Below are positions 1-11,693 of a stretch of DNA of 64,000 bases, in pieces; positions within the stretch are counted from its first letter, which is position 1; each line of letters starts with the position of its first letter. Position numbers and translations under genes: made by a program. The notes beneath the pieces were generated by a model. It saw nothing but the letters and a program-made list of their open reading frames with translations. It searched no databases and was not told the DNA's origin. Source of the stretch: Calonectria ilicicola (Eukaryota > Ascomycota > Sordariomycetes > Hypocreales > Nectriaceae); NCBI GenBank assembly GCA_020809705.1, contig CP085831.1, positions 372,001 to 436,000 on the forward strand, written 5' to 3'.

Positions 1-1944
1 GTCTGAATCGTAGTACAACTACCCCCATGTCTCTCCAGATTCCAGCACACGGGACCGACAGAACAAGCAGATCATAATGGCAATTTCTTCTGGCAAGGTG
101 CGTTGCAGAATCCCGAAGGTGATCGAGCTTCAAGCCTTATCTACACCTCATTTTACCATGTTTTAGATGGCATGGCTGACACAGCAAAGGCAGCAATGTT
201 CTGCACATTTAGGTCACTTTGGCGCTGCTGCTTACTAGCAGAAAGTTCCAATGTGACCATATTGTGTGCCGGCCCCCGATACATGCGACATATAGCGCAG
301 AAAATCCCGAAGCTGAAAATAATGAGGCGCCAACGTAAGCACTAGCCGTAATCCTCGAGCACACCAAACGGAAGATTGTAGCAGCCTTATTCGAAGTGGA
401 AATAATGCGAACCATGAGAATGACGGGGGGTGGGGGGTAACTGGTTTCTACCAGTCATCCTTTTTATCCCCTCCAGTCTTGCCGGATCACGTAATCCATA
501 TGAGCCTGAACAGTAAACCTCCATAAGAGAGAATAAATATCACCAATTCTACTACCAAGATTATTGACTGATAAGTTGACTTCTTTTGCATGATTTGATA
601 AACCAGTGAGTGCTGTTATTTAACATCGCGAAAAATATAATATCCCCTGTCTGTGGTTAAAAATCAGATTTTGAAGATGAAAATCCGTTATCACCAGCTC
701 ATTCAATTAAACATAATGTGTCCATGACAAGTTGACTGCTTTGGTCGTTCTTTTACGACAGAGTAAAAACGACGGGGGTGAATGGCCTACGCTCGGATAG
801 ATTCTTATAATCAGTAGTCAATTTTACGGTTGCAATCTACCATATCATTAATCTTAAATTCTTCTGACCTAAACTTCCTCTCTTATTTAACATTGGATAT
901 CTTGGAGCATTGAGAGTTTTATTAATGGAGGAATCAATGCAAAAGTCTAGACAAGTCGAAAACAGAAATATTGAAGAAATATTACGTGGATCAACGCAAT
1001 TCAATGAAAACCCAAACCATGATTGTTATCGTGCACGATCGATCACTTCATTATATTTCTTGTATTGACCGTGTTGGGGGAGAAATCGGCATTTTGTGCC
1101 GTCTTTCTCACTGAGGCATGAATACGCGGGGCTGGTTTCGACGCCGTTAGCCGCCACCACGGTGCCGGCGAAGCCAAGGGATTGGAACGGCACATGGCCG
1201 CCTCAACGCTAAGAGACCAAGCCAAAAGATAGTAAAGGGGGCAATATTGCCAATATCCGGCGGTCAATTAACTCGTCCCAGTGGATTTCTGTAACAAGAA
1301 CGCGTTTCGATACACAGAAATCGTTTCTTTCGACATCACCTCTTTCATAGCATCGAGTGAATGTTTTGGAATGTTATCCGAACTGGTGTTCATATTAGCG
1401 TTTCCAATCTAGCCGTTACCTCTGTTTACCACTAAACCTTCTTGTGGAGATCGGGAAAATTCCCGAAAAGGAAATGCGGTGACCCATGCGACTGGTAATT
1501 GATGGCTTCGGCGCAGTATCAAAATTGAGTTAGCTTCATCTGTCGCCCCTCTCCACAGGGCTGAGGAGGCGACTATCCGGCCTCGTTGGCCTAGGACGAA
1601 TCATGTTCAAAATCCAATAGTCCCTTTTAGCTCCCAAGATCGCATCCAAAGCAGGTGCTAGTGTCGCATTTGCTTAAAGGTATCTGGAGTGATATGGTTC
1701 GACTTGGAAGGCACTAGCTGGTTTAGACAACGTTCTCGACCGAAAATGCTCCTCAGCTTGATCTCCGACACACCAAATGACTCTACTACACTCTTGCAGC
1801 CAAATTACCGGAGCCTATAGCAAGAGATTTAGGTCGTCTTCTGATGTATGTAGGGCCCTGTTAAAATGTCTATAAATTCAGGGTGATCCCATTCTGTTGG
1901 AAGGACACTCAGGAATTCATCCAGTGAACATCAATTCAATCAAC
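1..1944. other. No gene recognised
   Basis: Only short open frames (longest about 80 codons) lie here, none with a recognisable domain, signal peptide or convincing exon structure. The stretch is moderately AT-rich. A G-rich run (gggggtggggggt) sits at about 425-438. The last 60 bases are presumably the 5' leader and promoter of the secreted protein gene that begins at 1945. Confidence 0.5.
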
Positions 1945-3197
1945 ATGCGTGCCTCTGTCCTCTTGAATATTGCCTCGGCAGTCGCCGCCAGCGCGTCACC
2001 TCAGCTTCTCGAAGAGAGATCGCACGATGCGTGTTACAAGGCCGTAAGTCATGCCAATTTCTCCTCAACATGCCTTTCAAGCTACTAACCTCTCATTATA
2101 GGTAGCCAATTGCCCTACCCGCAAGGCTGAGTGTTCGGCATTTCAAAAAGCCACGATTACTCCTTGCTCCAAGTAAGTTGATCATGTCATAAGAATCCTT
2201 TGCATCACCTAGCTTACACTTCAGCAGGACCGTGACCAAAACTGTGACGGCTACGAAGACGGCTGGTGTTAAAGTGACCTTGACCAGTCTCGTGACTCAG
2301 CATATCGTCCAAACAGTGACGGCGGCAACGGAAACTGACACGACCACCGTATACCTCCATACTAATCTCCCTGTTGCCGCCGACAAGCGTGCTGCTGCGC
2401 CAAAATGCCCATCATCGTCAAAGCCCTACAAAGTCCCAGGCTCCGTCAACAAAGGTTGCAAAGACAGCACAGCATATGCATTAGCTTGTGCCGCCTTCGG
2501 CATCAAGCCGAGCACCACCACACTGCCAGTCGGCACAGTCACGGTAACTAAGACAGTGGCAAAGACCGTGACAGCAACATCAAGTGTCATAGCTAAGCAA
2601 ACGATCAAGGCGACTTCTACTGAAACCGTGACACCAACAGTCGTCGTTGCAGAGACTGATCTGCCTGCTCCAACTGGTTGCTACTACCTCTATAGTCGGG
2701 AAGTGGAATATTGGGTCGGCGCTGTCCCGTTCGCACCAGCACCGGCTCAATGGGTTAGCAGCTCCGGGATGGCGATGGGGGTCACCCTTACGGACAATGG
2801 AGGCACTTCTGGATTCTTGTACACAATCAACGACCGTGATGGATCGCAGCTGGCATTTACTTCTGAGTCGTCTAACAGTGACAGCATCGACGAGGTCGAT
2901 TTTGACTATATCGACGACGTGCCGCCACCTGCTCATAACCTCGTCTGTACTATCACGCCTTACACCTTTGATCCTGCTGAAGGCGTCAGCAACAAGTTAT
3001 CATGCACCTCCTCGCTTGTTGCAGGATCTAAGAGAACTGCATGGTACTCTTGCCAATTTAACCGCCAACTTCGACGCTCGAGCTCAGCTATTTTAGCCCT
3101 TGCCGACCTATTGGTGCTCGTGCCCGAAGAATGCACTGCTGTCACGTTGGAAGCCAAGGAGTGTAGCGTGGTTGATAACCAACAACAGCAGGCCTAA
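1945..3197 (+). CDS. Secreted Thr/Val-rich adhesin-like protein
   Basis: Three exons: 1945-2043, 2102-2172 and 2225 (or 2228)-3197. The ATG at 1945 opens a hydrophobic signal peptide (MRASVLLNIASAVAASAS), followed by a short Cys-containing segment. Exon 3 encodes repeated TVTKTVTAT-like stretches, the O-glycosylatable spacer common in fungal wall and adhesin-like proteins, and then a C-terminal region with scattered Cys and Trp that I do not recognise. The last intron ends in CAGCAG, so two acceptors three bases apart both keep the frame. No GPI signal is evident at the Gln-rich C-terminus, so free secretion or wall association is inferred. Length is about 377 aa. Function is not known. Confidence 0.7.
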
Positions 3198-3667
3198 TTT
3201 ATGCATAGAATAAGAGAGATATCAATCTCGATGAAATCCTTCTTCGGTTCACGAGAGCTTGGTTCGAAAGGGAGCGGGTGTACGCATATTCTAGCTTTTT
3301 TCTGCCAAGCTCGTTTGACGTTGTGCAAGACGTTGAGCCTATTCTAGATAGTTTTATTAATTTTAAACCTCAAAATATATAAGCACGACATAATGAGCTA
3401 ATCATATTTCTTCTCACTGGGTGATTCATGCTATTTATTCATGATCAGATTCTTCGTCGCCTACCGTATATTTGCTTTTTTGCGAATGTGTCTCTAGCCC
3501 CACCAACGCGTGACGCGTGTGTGCTTTAAGCGAGCATCAACAAATCTGTTGGGCCCCTTAGAAAGAACATTCAAAGTGCCAAAAAACGTATCTAGATCAT
3601 CATTAATGCAACGAAATTCTTCGGAAGTCTGCAATGATGATGAATTTTTATTTTAAGAAGCTTAGCA
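3198..3667. other. Intergenic, no gene seen
   Basis: The 470 bp between two convergent genes is AT-rich and holds no open frame of interest. It is presumed to be the 3' untranslated regions of both neighbours. Confidence 0.5.
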
Positions 3668-4771
3668 TCAAATGATATTATCCTGGACCATCCACTCTAT
3701 CACATGTCGCACTGATCTCACTGGCATCAGAACTAGCTCTACGACGAGACCGCGCTTCGTTAGCTCATCGCATTGCTGCATCGTAAGCTTATCTCCATGA
3801 TGAAGATTCATGCCATCTAAAATGTCAGAAAGCCTCTCGCTAAGACACTGTGTGGTCAGTGCAATCTCTCTGCTCTTCTCGAACATCTTCGCAGCGCCTT
3901 CTCCTCTCCCATTTGATGTCTCGCTCCAGTTCTTTGCGTCTAGCGTATCGTATCCAAGCAGCTTCAAAGCACTACCGGATGAGAAAACGCTGTACGCCTC
4001 ATTCCAGTGATCGCTAGATTCGTAAAATAATACCTCGCACGTAACAGACACATCATAAACCTCCTTTTCGAATGATGAGTAGGCTGATGAACTAATGAGC
4101 ATAGCTGTGTCCCCTCCTAGACGATAACCTGCAACGTAGTAGTCGCCATACTCTTTCTCTAGGGCTTCGACCCCTCCATCATATTTGATGGTGCGGATAG
4201 CTTTGTTGGTCAGCCGAGGCTGGGCAGAGAGCTCAACTGAGCCAGCTCGTATAGACGCGCGAATAGACGCTTTATTGGACTATATCAGGCGCATTCCAAA
4301 GTCAGCTATTAGGGTGGTGGAGTGGAATAGGCAGACCGAACTCACATCTCTGTTTTCTTGCAAGTCTTTGTCATATTGGCCTTTCACAGATACTTCGGCC
4401 AGAAATGGGAGACCGACGCCGACTCCAAATCCCAGTGAGAGATGATCTTTTGTGTCGCGCCGCAGAGATGTTGACGTCGACTTAAAGGATGCAACCGTAC
4501 CGTAGTCCCGAGTTAAAACTGGAGGCACGCGGTAGAGATGGGCCAATAGGAAAGGACTATTATTTTCGTCCCATGGCTCCTCGGTTGTTAGCCGCGAAGA
4601 GTGTATGCTGGTACCCAGTCTAAGCGTCTTTTTATTATGCCATGGTATAATTATTGGCAGTTTGTTTCGGATCATGCTCTGCAGCTCATTGGTCTCGAAT
4701 GCATCGAGATCATCTATGTCAGGGTCAGCGAAGTCCTCCTCGCTGGCCCGCACAACCTGGGGAATCGCCAT
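3668..4771 (-). CDS. MACPF (perforin-like) protein, smaller of a divergent pair
   Basis: Two exons on the minus strand, 4771-4346 and 4279-3668, joined in frame over a 66 bp intron with donor GTGAGT and acceptor TATAG; about 345 aa from an ATG at 4771. The central part alternates polar and hydrophobic residues (LSLGFGVGVGLPFLAEVSVK), as expected of membrane-inserting beta-hairpins. After the intron comes a segment of the type EKEYGDYYVAGYRLGG, which resembles the conserved MACPF core (YGTHY..G..LGG). No signal peptide is visible. The gene is divergent from the larger MACPF gene at 5303, with 531 bp between them. MACPF proteins form pores, and a defence or toxin role is inferred only. Assignment rests on motif resemblance, not on a search. 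Confidence 0.6.
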
Positions 4772-5302
4772 AGATAGGATGGAGAATAATGATATGATGA
4801 CTTTTCCTGGAAGGAATGGGAAGCCTGCAGGTTCAATGTTTAGTACGCTTGTCTACACGAGAACAAATATTGCTGAATAAGGCCGGGAGCAGCCAGGTGC
4901 GAATGCAGGACTCAGTGGCGGCCTATTAAGTTGGCCAAAATTCAATAGTCGCCATACCTAAGGAAGTGGGCGCGTCACGGGCCGTTTTTGGGACTTGGCC
5001 AAGATCTGGCTAGCTATTTTGGTGGATGGTGTCGACAGATTGAGCTAAGTGCAGGGGCGGCAAAGCCTTCGCTTGTGGGCTCAGCTGGACCAAAAGTCGA
5101 TAGTTTGGAAATAGTTCCAAATAGTCAGGTTCTGGACTTTTAGAGCGGCGTGGCATTGTGCACCATGTTTTTCATGTTGAAAAATGCAAGGTAAAGACAA
5201 TCCTATAAAATCATCAAGGCAATTTGTACTGCATCGGCGGACTTGCATCGCAATCTCCAAATCTCATCTAGGAAAGCCACCTAGTAGAATTGACCGCCCA
5301 TC
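4772..5302. promoter_or_regulatory. Shared promoter region of the two MACPF genes
   Basis: This 531 bp gap separates the start codons of two divergent MACPF-like genes and must hold both promoters. The TTGGCCAA-related strings near 4932, 4995 and 5343 are the only repeated short elements noticed. No CCTCGG site of the kind seen in the downstream cluster occurs here. Co-regulation is inferred from the arrangement. Confidence 0.4.
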
Positions 5303-8283
5303 ATGTCGCTTCTTTTAGTGCCATATACCAATGCCATGAGGCTTGGCCAAGGGTATGAATCGAAACTCCACCAACCCCGCGTTCCGCTGACTGACTGGAT
5401 GGATGGCGTAGCTTCAATTCATACACACAGCAGATTTGCGTGGATGATGCCGTGGTTGTTGACAATGAGCGCGCAGAAAACATTCTTCTCAATGATGGCA
5501 CGACGATGCGAATTCTGACTCAATCCACGGGTAAAGCATCCGCTTGGACACGCCAGAGAGAAGTGGTTATCGATGATCGTACTGTCGGAATTCGGACTGA
5601 GCCATTGCCGGAGGTGCAAGAATCCGAGCCCGTTCTTAAGCCCGGTAACGGCGTCACTTTCAAGCAGGTTGCTGCCGCTCAGCAGGCCAAGAAAGATGCT
5701 GCGAGCAGTCCAAAGGTAAATGAGCCATCATCAGATGACACCCCCAAGGATGCAAGCCTGGAGACTGTCACCGATACCAAGGATGAAGAAGAGGAAAAGG
5801 ATGCAAAGGATGTGGCACTCGATGACCAAGAATCCACAGAAGCCAAAGTGGCTACTCCAGCAAAAAGAGCTGCCCCTACATCAAAGCCAGACGAAAGTTC
5901 TGCAGCACTGAAAAAGCTGGAAGAAGATACGGTGGCTCAAAAAACCGCCCAGCTCAAGGCTGAGAAGGAGGACAGCGATGCTATCCGCGAAGCTGAGGGA
6001 ACGAGTCAGGATCGAACGTGAGTACCAAAAAGAGGTCGAGAGAGACGCTCGCGAAGAGGATAGAAGACGCAGAGAAGAGGAGCGTGAGGAACAGCGAGCG
6101 GTTCGCAGAGAGAAGCGCGAGTTTGAACAAGAGCGTCGAAAGGATATGTACAAATCCATTAAGGAGGCTGCCGCAGCCAAAAGTACAGCACTTTCAATTC
6201 AGGAGATGCAAAACATTCTGAAGCAAAACCAGTTTGCTGAGAGATGGAACGGTATGCCCGAAAACAATGAGAACATTGCGTTCGACAAGACAGCTCCTCG
6301 AGGACCTAGTCAAACAGTCACCTACACCAGCAGATTCATCGACAGACTGAGTGACATTACAGACGACATGTGCATCTCAGGTGCTCTCTCCATCAAGGCA
6401 GCCAAGATTGGCGGAAGTGGCCGTGGCTCTTTTATTGACAGTGACAAGTTCAAAGAGTCGGATTTGACTTTTTACATTTCCGTCAAAGTCATCAACCAGA
6501 CCATCAACTTCAAGGATGCGCTCCAGTTCAAGCCCATCAATGGTGTCAAGGGCGACAAGTTTAACAAGGTGTTCGGCGACAGTTTCATCTCTGGTTTTCT
6601 GGAAGGTGGCGAGTTCAATGCCGTGGTCAGCATGAAGATCCTTAACAAGGCTAAGAAGACCGATATCCAGGCCGAGGCAAAGGTGGCCTTCACTGCTGGC
6701 CCTATGAGCGTCACCGCCGAGGCAAACGTCGGCATTGCTCGAGAGAACTTGGAGACCAACACTGAGACTACTATTCAGGTCAGCTGGTGTGGTGGCGGAC
6801 ACATCAAGCCCATGGAGCAGCAGTGGGACATCAAGAGTCTTATGGCTGCAGCAGCTAGGTTCCCTGATCTTGTGGCAGACTGTCCTCAGAGAACGTATGC
6901 CATCCTCACCAAGTATGACAGCCTACGCAGCTTTGTTGTAAGACAACCTCCCGCCTATTCCAAGATGCAATATGAGAATGCACAGATGTATACAAATGTG
7001 CTTATGGATGCCTTCATGAGCTACAAGGCACTGTATAAACAGCTCTCGGATCAGATCTTCCAAGTCAAAAATAAAACAATGGAGATTCTACCTTGGGAAG
7101 GAAAGGGAGAGGATGCACCTCCTCAACCTGACAAAGATGAGAACAAGAAAGAAGAGAAAGATGACAAATCAGTTCGTCCATTCTTCTATAAATACGTCGA
7201 GGATAACAGCCGATTTGATGCAAACCTTGCTGGTCTTGATAAGGCTCGTAAGGCGATCCAACGACAAATGGCCCGCATCGCCAATGAGGTGGACGATATT
7301 GAAGAGAATCCCAAGCTTGCTACTGATGAGGACCACGAAGAGCCCTTCCAGGCTCCGACGGCATTTGAGATGCGTCTTCCCACGGTTCAAGTACCAGAAA
7401 GGCTGCGTCCTAAGGAAATTCCTCTGACGGGCCAGCGCATCATCTCCAAGACACAAACCGAAGAAGAGGCACAGGAGGAGGCAAAGAAGTTAGAAACCCG
7501 AGAGAAAGCGCCTCCATTGTGCAGTGATGACGAGGGCATGAACATGGACGAGGCTACTATATTTACTGACTTTGTTACTAAAAACCACGACATCGGTCGC
7601 CATTTGCAGGTGACGAAAGCTGTCGGTGCGCCATCTTACGGCGACTGGTTCAACAACATGGACTTTATCAAGGACGACTGGCATATTAAAACTATTAGGG
7701 TCAAATACTGGGCGGGTATGATTGGTGGTATAACGATTGAATATGACAATGGCCTCGTAGTCCAAAGAGGAGAGGTAAGTCATGCTCTATAGCCCAGTTA
7801 ACCATGTGGAATCGTGCTAACTTGATGCGACGATAAGCCTGCTCCTGATAAATCCGTAAGTAATTTTTTGTATTCATTTTACCATATCATGTACGACAGT
7901 GCTGACTGGGATGCTATTACTAGGTTGTCAAGGATGACGATGTCAAAGAGCTGGGGCCATTTGGCTCAAAGGAAAGGATAGTGGCTGGTTCTGTCCAGAC
8001 TGGCATGTTTCACGGAGGAGAGCACCTGTGCATTTTGAGTCTCAGACTTTACACCAACCGTGGTGGAAGCCTGATAGCCGACACTCCTGACAACAAGATC
8101 GAGCAGGTCCCAGATGACCCAAACAAGATCAAGAGAGATGGATACACGTATCATACTCTCGAGACCCATCATTTCGATTGTCCTATGAACAAGGGTACGT
8201 TGAAGGGATTCTACGGTCGCAGCATCAAGAAGAACGGTGGGCTTCGCCGCCTGGGTTTCATTTGGGGTGACGTGCTACAATAG
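5303..8283 (+). CDS. MACPF-like protein with charged linker and C-terminal jacalin-like lectin domain; one apparent frameshift
   Basis: Exons: 5303-5352, 5412-7774, 7838-7855 (an 18-base microexon) and 7924-8283, about 929 aa. Order of parts: a conserved N-terminal segment, a Lys/Glu-rich linker with coiled-coil potential (about residues 90-270), a MACPF-like core containing VFGDSFISGFLEGGEF, a helical linker, and a C-terminal jacalin-like domain (RVKYWAGMIGGITIEYDN ... RLGFIWGD). Lectin-tailed MACPF proteins normally use the lectin to bind glycans on a target membrane. Summed exon length is one base over a multiple of three: the frame shifts once, near 5980-6010, inside the charged linker. 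No GT-AG intron explains it, so it is a real indel or an assembly error. The reading on each side looks coding. Partner of the divergent gene at 3668-4771 by position. Confidence 0.65.
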
Positions 8284-8879
8284 AGAGAGTTGACTGTACG
8301 ATATTCGGAAGATATTGAACGAACGCCATGAAAGCTAGCATCTCGATTTTTTTTGTGCGTGTCATCACTCGCAACGAGTTCCGTTAGGTGTGACGGAGGG
8401 TTTTATACTGAATCTAGGGTTATTGATACTCTCCCATTGCGTAAAATTATCTGGGATATCCTGGTGTGCCCAAAAACGCTACATACTAAGTTTGGGCAGA
8501 AATAATAGCGTAATCAGGCATCGACACAAGGCTGGCTATACTTAAATCATTTTCCGCTCTAGTGCACAAAGACCAAGAAGAGGTGGGCACCATCGGCATA
8601 AGCTGCTTCGTACATAATTCATGTAAACCCTATTTGCTGTATTGCGCGGTGTACGAAAATTAAAGCCAAACTCTGCTAGGTTGACGCGGGTGCATCTTGG
8701 TGACCAGGGTGTCATCTCCACGCTTGGCAAAGCCCCCTTTGCGGGGTACCGAAGCCTCCGGAGAGTCTGCGTACCCCAACCACTAGTTTACATCATTCTT
8801 TATGCTCGTTCTATGTTTTCTCCAATTCCGCTAAGATCGAGTTTCCTCCATTATCCTGTTTGTATACCCGGACATCAAA
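8284..8879. other. Intergenic and regulator promoter
   Basis: About 600 bp between the MACPF-lectin gene and the Zn2Cys6 regulator. No coding frame is convincing, and no CCTCGG/CCGAGG site was seen, so the regulator gene shows no sign of binding its own promoter through that motif. Confidence 0.45.
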
Positions 8880-11503
8880 ATGCTTGCTCGCAATGCTACG
8901 CCAACACCCACGAATCTCCAATGGGAACCTCTACCTCCCATCGGACGGAGGAGACGAGCGGCACGAGCCTGTAGGATGTGCAAGGCGAGAAAGGTCCGAT
9001 GTGATGGCCAGATACGAAAAAACGGTTGCACAAACTGTCAACTCGACGGACATGTATGTGTAGTCGACGAACGACGAACGAAAAAGTGAGCAAGACGCCG
9101 ACCGCCCAATCCAAGAAATTGCATCGAAACCCATATATTCGCCGTTCAAAAAAATATCATGTTAACGATGATGCAGACAGGCTATAACGAAGAACAACTC
9201 CGCCTCGAGACCCGGCGGGACCGCGCAACCCGAGGAAATGAATGTACCGGCCCCCCCACATCTTCAATTAGACGATCTAGACATCTACGCACACAGCGAA
9301 AACTCGAACAGTGACAGTTCACACGGCGAGAATGCCAATGGTAACCGTTCCGAGTTTCCTTTCCAGCCGGTGAAAGATGTCATGGCGGAAACTGTGGACG
9401 ACTTTGTCTGGGAGATACCAGGGCTTGACTGTATGTCGAGTCTAATAAACAATGGTGGGAAAATTCTTGAGACCAAGACCACTCCGCTCTCGGCGTTCTC
9501 TCGCAAGAGGCTGACAGTATCTTTTTAAAGACTTGGGCCATCTGCCACTCAATGTCGAGGACACCATCATGATTCCAAGCAACCTCTCGCATGAGGCACT
9601 GTCCATGCAAATCGCCGCCGTTGACACCCCACCATGTGTCGTGGATCCTGGAAATAGGTCTCATCTTTCACCTAAAGAAGTCGACTTTTTGGAGAGCGAA
9701 AATGCTTTCGACTTGCCTAATCCCCCAGAGTTGGATCAATTTCTTCGAGCTTTTTTTCTCATCGTCCATCCCAATCTGCCAGTAGCCGATGAAGCAACAT
9801 TCTGGCGGGCGTATAAAGACCAAGATCAATTTTCTCAATTTAGCTTATTCGTTGTCAATGCCATGCTGTGTGTTTCAAGCGCGGCAAGTTTCTGAACATT
9901 TCATTCCTAATTTGATATTAAAAACTAACAATGTTTCAGCATGTGCATTCAGATGTTATTTCCAAAGCGGGCTTTGAAAGTCATCGCGAAGCAGGTGCAA
10001 CTTTCTATCGCCGAGCCAAGGTTAGCAGCATCTCACGCCTGTTCAGGTGCAATGTGAGCTAATCAAGACTAATTAGCTGCTTTACGATTTTGGGATCGAA
10101 GGCGATCAAGTGTTGATCGCGAATGGTGCACTGTTGCTTTCGTGCTTTACCACCAGTGACAAAAGCCCACAGATAGTTCGCAACACATCCTGGCTAGGTA
10201 TCGCGGTTGAAATTGCGAGAAGTGCCAAGACAAAGCAGCATTTCAAGAGGTTTGGATCACTGGAAAACCAGAAGCTAGCATCCGTGAAGCTTTGGTGGTG
10301 CTGCTTCATCCGTGATCGATTCCTGTCACTTGGAACACGACGATATTTCAAGAGTCACGAAATCCCAGACATCCCCTCATTAAAGACGGATATTTTTGAA
10401 GGAGACGATATTTCCGACAATGTTTACGACAGAGAATCATCTAGACGGGTCGCTCAACTTTTCATCATTCAGTGCAAGCTCGCCATGGCACTCACCGGCG
10501 TGACAAGCGAAGTCTGTCCGCCAGGTTTTCTACCCGCTGGAGAACAAGAGGCACAGGAATCATTGGAACGAATAGAGAGATTCAAAGCTTCCCTCGAACA
10601 ATGGTTTGAGGAATCCGTGGTCCTATTCCCAACTCCATCTGCATTGACCTTTTCTGAACGGAATCTGGTGCCCTCTGTCAATGCGATGTACATCCACTAC
10701 TAGTAAGTAATCCTCTCCAACTTGAAGAAGCGCGCGCTCTTGGCTAACTTCTGTGAAAGTAACGCCAGGATGGCTCTTGCCCACCGACAGATTCTTCTTC
10801 TCCACTCGGGCTATAAATTACAAATAGAGGAGGCCGAGGTTCTACAGCAATGTCTCCGTGATGTCGAAGATTGTGTCAGCAGTATCACAGAACTCATCAA
10901 AGAATTAGTATTGATGGGTTTGATTGGACATCTATCTTTTGGAGTGTATGTCCACCAAAGGAAATCGTCAACAGTTTTATCAGATTACTAACACATGAGA
11001 ATCAATTTAGTATGTTGCACTCGGCATTCCCGTACATCTTACATCAGTTGGATCTAAAGCTTTCTTCCACCATAGGCCAAAGGGCACAACGGGATGGCCG
11101 ATTAAAAGTCTTTACTCAACTGATGGACCAAATGCGAACATCTTATAGTGGATCAGACGGTGCAGATAATGTTATTCAATTCTTAAAAGACCAGATAGAG
11201 TCTGAGGCCTCGCTGTTGAATCTCATTTCGCCGGTATCTGGCAATGAAGAAGACCGATCAAGGTCCACAGAATCGAACACATCGAATGAGATGAGTTCTG
11301 GGCGAAGGCTTCCGACTAAGCCAAGTGTTGGGTGGCAAGATGTTTTACTCCACCGGCGACGCTTTTACTTTCAGTTAGTGTTGTCGCATGAGGTTTCGCT
11401 TTCACAAGGGTTCACTGCACGCACAGATGACATCCTGCCACTACTCCAAGTATTCAAATTTGACGATGACGGCACAAGACAAGAAGAATCAAATTCATCA
11501 TAG
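8880..11503 (+). CDS. Zn2Cys6 transcription factor, CTF1/Far-like
   Basis: Seven exons: 8880-9085, 9177-9430, 9531-9883, 9940-10020, 10077-10702, 10760-10945 and 11011-11503. The sum is 2,199 bases, giving 732 aa with an unbroken frame. The zinc cluster is at residues 31-60 with spacing C-X2-C-X6-C-X8-C-X2-C-X6-C, preceded by a basic IGRRRRAARA. The middle region is a fungal-specific MHR domain; its ESHREAGATFYRRAKLLYDF and WWCCFIRDRFLSLGTRR stretches are of the type found in cutinase transcription factor 1 beta and FarA/FarB proteins. Intron 3 (9884-9939) is GC-AG, with donor GCAAGT and branch CTAAC. Members of this family bind CCTCGG, and that motif is packed into the neighbouring promoters, so I infer this is the cluster regulator. 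Ends convergently with the BVMO at 11694. Confidence 0.85.
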
Positions 11504-11693
11504 CTTCAGTTCGGTCTTCTACCCATAGATACCATTAATTTTGAGTACTGCTAAGGTTAAATCGCAGGAGGGATAGCAGGGCTCCTTGATACATTTCATT
11601 TAAAGCTAAAAGCCTGACTAAATATTGCTAGCATATGTTAGAATACTATGCAACTCAATTGTCAAAGCGTCCAATGCAAGGGCATTCTCATGC

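Noticed and set aside
2647..3096. Overlapping 149-codon frame inside the adhesin-like gene
   Set aside because: Shadow frame without known domain, in the wrong phase of a well-supported spliced gene.
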